From the NCBI RefSeq assembly GCF_040712315.1, contig NC_134017.1, positions 2,138,001-2,202,000 of the forward strand: a stretch of DNA of 64,000 nucleotides, in the 5' to 3' direction. A program made the position numbers and the translations under genes. This document shows, piece by piece, positions 60,581 through 64,000 of this stretch. Below the pieces are notes generated by a model, which saw nothing but the letters and a program-made list of their open reading frames with translations, ran no database searches and had not been told where the DNA came from. Origin of the DNA: Castanea sativa (Eukaryota > Streptophyta > Magnoliopsida > Fagales > Fagaceae). Each line of letters starts with the position of its first letter. The stretch's first letter is position 1.

Positions 60581-62479
60581 AATTAATGTAGTGACAACGT
60601 TAGGAATATCTTTGGGACCAAACGAAATAAAAATATGAAAATTAAGCCTTTTTTTTTTGGTTGGTAAAATAGCTTTTTTTTTTTTTTTTCATTGTATATA
60701 CTATTCTCATATCAATATATATATAAAAGCAGAGACCTCATGCAAGAGTGCATGAGGTTCTGTCATGTGGCGCTCTATATGAGTTCTTTGCAATCCTCTT
60801 ATTATGAAATGATGTTTTCCAACTTCAAAAATTAAAACAATGCAGCTTTTATGTTTAGCACTTATTGCTTCATCAAAAATCAATTCACTTCTTCCTCTCT
60901 CCTAACTCTTCACTTCTTTCCATAAAAAAAAAAAAAAGACTATTCACTTCTTCTGGACAAAAAAAAAAAAAACTTTCACTTCCCGGTTCAAATTTAAATG
61001 CACATTATGGATAAGCACCTGGCAAAGTGAGACCAAGTTTTGCACTATTACACCTTTACAATAATATTATACTTTCCAAGTAATTTCTGTTGAGATCAAA
61101 CTCATCTTAAATTTTTTAAATTTCATTCATTCTCTTTCTTAACTCTTTAGTTCTTTCTACGTCTCTTAAGTCTTAACTCTTCACTTCTTCTAGCAAAAAC
61201 ACAAACAAAAAACTCTTTCACTTCCCCTTTCATTTAAATGCACACTATTGTACCTATTTCTTTTGAAAATTATATATTGATGGATCAATGATTTCTCTTT
61301 GAGTTCATGGACAAAAGCTCCTTTCTTAGTGTCTATAAATAAATACATATTGCCAACTCTCTCTCTCTCTCTCTCTCTTTGTTTCTTTCTTTCAATTTTT
61401 TTTTTCAAAATTTTATTTGGGATACTAATTTTGCGGTTTGCAATGTTTAAGGGAAGATAGACTCGGGTAGATTGAAGCTTCAACTTTACCATGTTTTGGC
61501 CGGGGACTAAAGTCACTAAACACAAGGAGAAAATGCCACCAGCCCCTAATTTATCAAACCCTTCGTCAGTATCTAAGACGTACAAAATACTAATACTCAA
61601 TTTGTTCATTCTTTGTTGTTGTTTGGTAATGGGTTTTTGATAATCGAACTAGATGGTGGTTTGTTTCTTTTAATTTGAACTGTTTACTGGTTGAGATTTT
61701 TACTGAGCCACATTGTTTTTGTAATTTATGATTTGGCTTTTGGTGAGTGATTTAAATATATTACATGAGGATGTGATTAAGAAAATTAGTTGAATTGGGT
61801 AATATTTAGACCCTAAGGCAAAGGCAGGTTGAGTAACTAATTTGGTTTTGTTGGGCAGGTAGAAAGATCAATGAGGAAGAAGCTTAATCAATAAATCAAG
61901 CTCCTCCAAGCCACATGTAGTCGGAGCACAAATACATGTATCTCTATGGATTGGGTCACATTCAAAGTGCCAATGGAGGCAAAACTTTTGTGGGATTCAA
62001 AGTGCAAAGAGCCCAAGAGTAATCATATATTTTATTTTGAATCCATAGTATTTGATAAAATGCTTGACAGAAAATTTATAATTTTTATTTAGTTGTATGA
62101 TGTAGCCGCCTATATAATTGATATAAGTGAAACAAATTAAATTAGCTACGGGTAAGAAAGAAGTTATTATTTTTAAGTGAATAATTTTCTTTTACCTATT
62201 GAGGGGTTAAGTATTATTTGGTAGCAAATTTTTAAAATAATCACCACAATCTACACATATTCTATGTCCTACTAAATGATAGAAACTCAATTGTTAAAAA
62301 TAAGAACAAAGAAAGAAACAATAGAACCCCAAAGGTACGAATTAAGAACTAAGTGGGCAGAAAAAAATTATGTGGTGTCTCCATTATTTGAAGGTTAGCC
62401 TAGAATCTATATAAACTCAAAATGGTATTAAAAAATTGTTAAATATATTATACTGGTACACCTCTGTTAAAAAATTGTT

Positions 62480-62655
62480 TTATTTATTTATTTATTTTTT
62501 ATAGAAGATAGAATTTCTATTCTAGTCCAATCTAAGTGTATATGTGTGTGAAGGTCCCTCCTAGAGACTTGAATTCCGACCCTTGCCTCCCACACCCCAT
62601 AAGTACTTATACTTGTGGAGTGAGCATCGCATCAAGGGTGTGCGGTAGTTAAAAA
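62480..62655 (-). mobile_element. SINE nested in the Helitron
   Basis: Same family as 22805-22979: 'ccaatctaagtgtatatgtg' through 'aagggtgtgcggtag', with the T-rich A tail on the left. It is flanked by 'gttaaaaaattgtt' on both sides (about 62465 and 62648), which looks like its target duplication. Confidence 0.75.
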
Positions 62656-62840
62656 ATTGTTAAATATGTTGAATCATGTCTACCTCAACCATCATTGAAA
62701 CTACTTGCTTTATTTATTTATTGGTCAAGTATCATGTACGACTGTCCGCAAGAGCCTTGACAATATCAAAGTGCGTTCGTTGCTTTGCCTAGACATGAAT
62801 CACTATGCAAACTTAGCACTGCTATAGTTAAAATATTATT

Positions 62841-63068
62841 GAAGATGCTTCTTAGGGTCAATGCCTTAGTTAGACATTTCGTATGACAAGGGACAGGTTC
62901 AAGGAGTTTGATATGCATAATGTATGCTTGCAATTAATTGGTTTACGATCAACTGAAGATGCTTCATAGGGTCAACGCCTTAGTTAGACATTTCGTATGA
63001 CAAGGGATAGGTTCAAGGAGTTTGATATGCATAATGTATACTTGCAATTAATTGGTTTACGATCAACT
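62841..63068 (+). repeat. 114-bp tandem duplication inside the Helitron
   Basis: Two adjacent units (62841-62954 and 62955-63068) with few differences, each beginning 'gaagatgcttc' and ending 'tttacgatcaact'. The duplicated part is Helitron replicase-like coding sequence. Confidence 0.85.
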
Positions 63069-63242
63069 GATAGTAGACAACAAAATATGCCTACATGCTC
63101 TGAAATTTCTACTATAATTGTAGGTGATTTTAGCAATGAAAATATACATTATTTATGTTATAATATATGTACAAAAATTTCAAAAACCATTTTACATAAA
63201 AGCTTACAGCATTATCTGCGCAACGCGCGGGCAACCTTCTAG

Positions 63243-63910
63243 TTATATATAATAGTATAAGAAATCACTATAAAAAATTTTAAAATATGGAGTATTTTAT
63301 AATGTACCACAAAACATATATTTATTTTGTTATATTGTCCTGATATGGACAAAAAATATTTGATATTTTTTACTTATCTTTAATAAATGTTTAGGCACTA
63401 AATAAGAACAAAAATAAACAATCTCGGCATCTTTATTTAAATTATAAGTCATAACTCGTACTTGTTTTTTCTCTATTTCTTACAACAAAATTCCAACAGG
63501 TCCTTAATCCTCTATATAGCTAGCAGCAACACCTCCACTTAGCTTCACAGGATTTGTTTATTTATTTTTAAAGGACAATAGCTTAATGGGGGCTAACTAG
63601 AAATAAATCCACCAATAGCCATAAACCACTACGTTGCTACCCTCACTTTTGACTTGTACTGAACCACTTATCATGTTTAAGTTACCTGTATTAAGTGAAT
63701 CGTCCATTCAAGCCATGGAAGTATAAAAAAAAATTGAAGACAATCTCTTATTAAATGATACACTCTACTACATCAAATTTTATTTCACTACTGGAAGTTT
63801 ATATATTACAATACAAACACTTGTATACATGATTCTCAAAAAAAACTTGTATACATCGATGAGCCAAACAAATAAAAACTTTAGGGTGAAAGCACAGCCA
63901 GCAAACAAAA
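63243..63910. other. Intergenic DNA or 3' UTR
   Basis: AT-rich DNA between the Helitron and the partial gene at the right edge. It is probably partly 3' UTR of that minus-strand gene. Nothing else is recognised. Confidence 0.4.
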
Positions 63911-64000
63911 TTAGGATTTAGCCATCTTACATGTTACACAGAAACACCAGGCAAAAAATAGACAATCGCCATCGCAACCCTTACCCCTTGACCTTTTGAA
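63911..64000 (-). CDS. C-terminus of a possible cysteine-rich peptide (partial)
   Basis: On the minus strand an open frame enters from the window edge and ends at TAA (63911-63913): 29 residues with the core GCDGDCLFFAWCFCVTCKM. Five Cys in sixteen residues and a CxCxxC ending suggest a small secreted cysteine-rich peptide, perhaps defensin-like. The spacing is not the classic plant defensin pattern, and most of the gene lies outside the window, so the family is uncertain. Confidence 0.3.
   Translation of the reverse strand, partial: FKRSRGKGCDGDCLFFAWCFCVTCKMAKS

Larger units (their letters stand above)
60712..63242 (+). mobile_element. Non-autonomous Helitron
   Basis: The 5' end TCAATATATATATAAAAGCAG is preceded by A. 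The 3' end CTAG is followed by T and preceded by a GC-rich hairpin-like 'gcgcaacgcgcggg' 13 bases before it. Both fit the Helitron rule A-TC...CTRR-T. Inside near the 3' end, a frame at 62997-63242 contains the segment MPTCSEISTIIVGDF, which matches the N-terminal part of Helitron replicase/helicase proteins. The rest of the protein is missing. 61860-62020 follows an acceptor-like 'tttgttgggcag' and might be captured exon sequence; I cannot name it. No target duplication is expected. Confidence 0.75.

Overview
This is plant nuclear DNA. It is AT-rich, its genes have many GT-AG introns, the proteins are plant families (DUF936, plastid KAS II, SEC22, an ALKBH1-type dioxygenase), and plant transposons are dense. 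The style suggests a woody eudicot; a Fagaceae-like genome is my guess and is not proven by the sequence.

Layout. 1-1319 (+) holds the last exons of a DUF936 gene. 2380-3090 has a lone MULE end and a nuclear copy of mitochondrial nad2. From about 3643 to 44066 lies a head-to-tail segmental duplication: unit 1 (about 3643-26470) and unit 2 (about 26475-44066). Each unit runs from an ALKBH1-like gene (-), through a second, truncated ALKBH 5' end (-) and repeat-rich spacer, to a SEC22 gene (+). In unit 1 the ALKBH gene is intact (3753-6424) and SEC22 is dead (two stops, a lost splice donor, no last exon). In unit 2 the ALKBH gene has lost its own first exon, while SEC22 is intact and continues beyond the duplication to its membrane-anchor exon (stop at 46161).

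Most of the 5.2 kb length difference between units comes from insertions present in one unit only, each with an empty site in the other. Unit 1 has a 5.3-kb Ty3/gypsy chromovirus (11905-17177), a Pack-MULE carrying the 5' part of an ALMT anion-channel gene (17322-18865), a SINE and a 402-bp tandem copy. Unit 2 has a LINE-derived block (about 32180-33450), a second MULE (35490-36572), a SINE, a MITE and a LINE-in-LINE (about 42605-43398). Target-site duplications of 5 bp (LTR element), 9 bp (MULEs) and 8-15 bp (SINEs) can be read directly.

47585-58070 (-) is a 13-exon KAS II-like fatty-acid synthase gene. All splice sites are canonical and the 547-codon frame is open, but the first catalytic His is replaced by Tyr. 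Its introns hold more transposon debris. The right end has a decayed endogenous pararetrovirus RT/RNase H fragment (about 59550-60530), a 2.5-kb Helitron (60712-63242) and the end of a possible cysteine-rich peptide gene at the window edge.

I found no RNA genes, CRISPR arrays or operons. The genes here are unrelated housekeeping genes and do not form a pathway. The interest lies in the duplication history, the captured gene fragments and the odd KAS II active site, not in a new multi-gene system.
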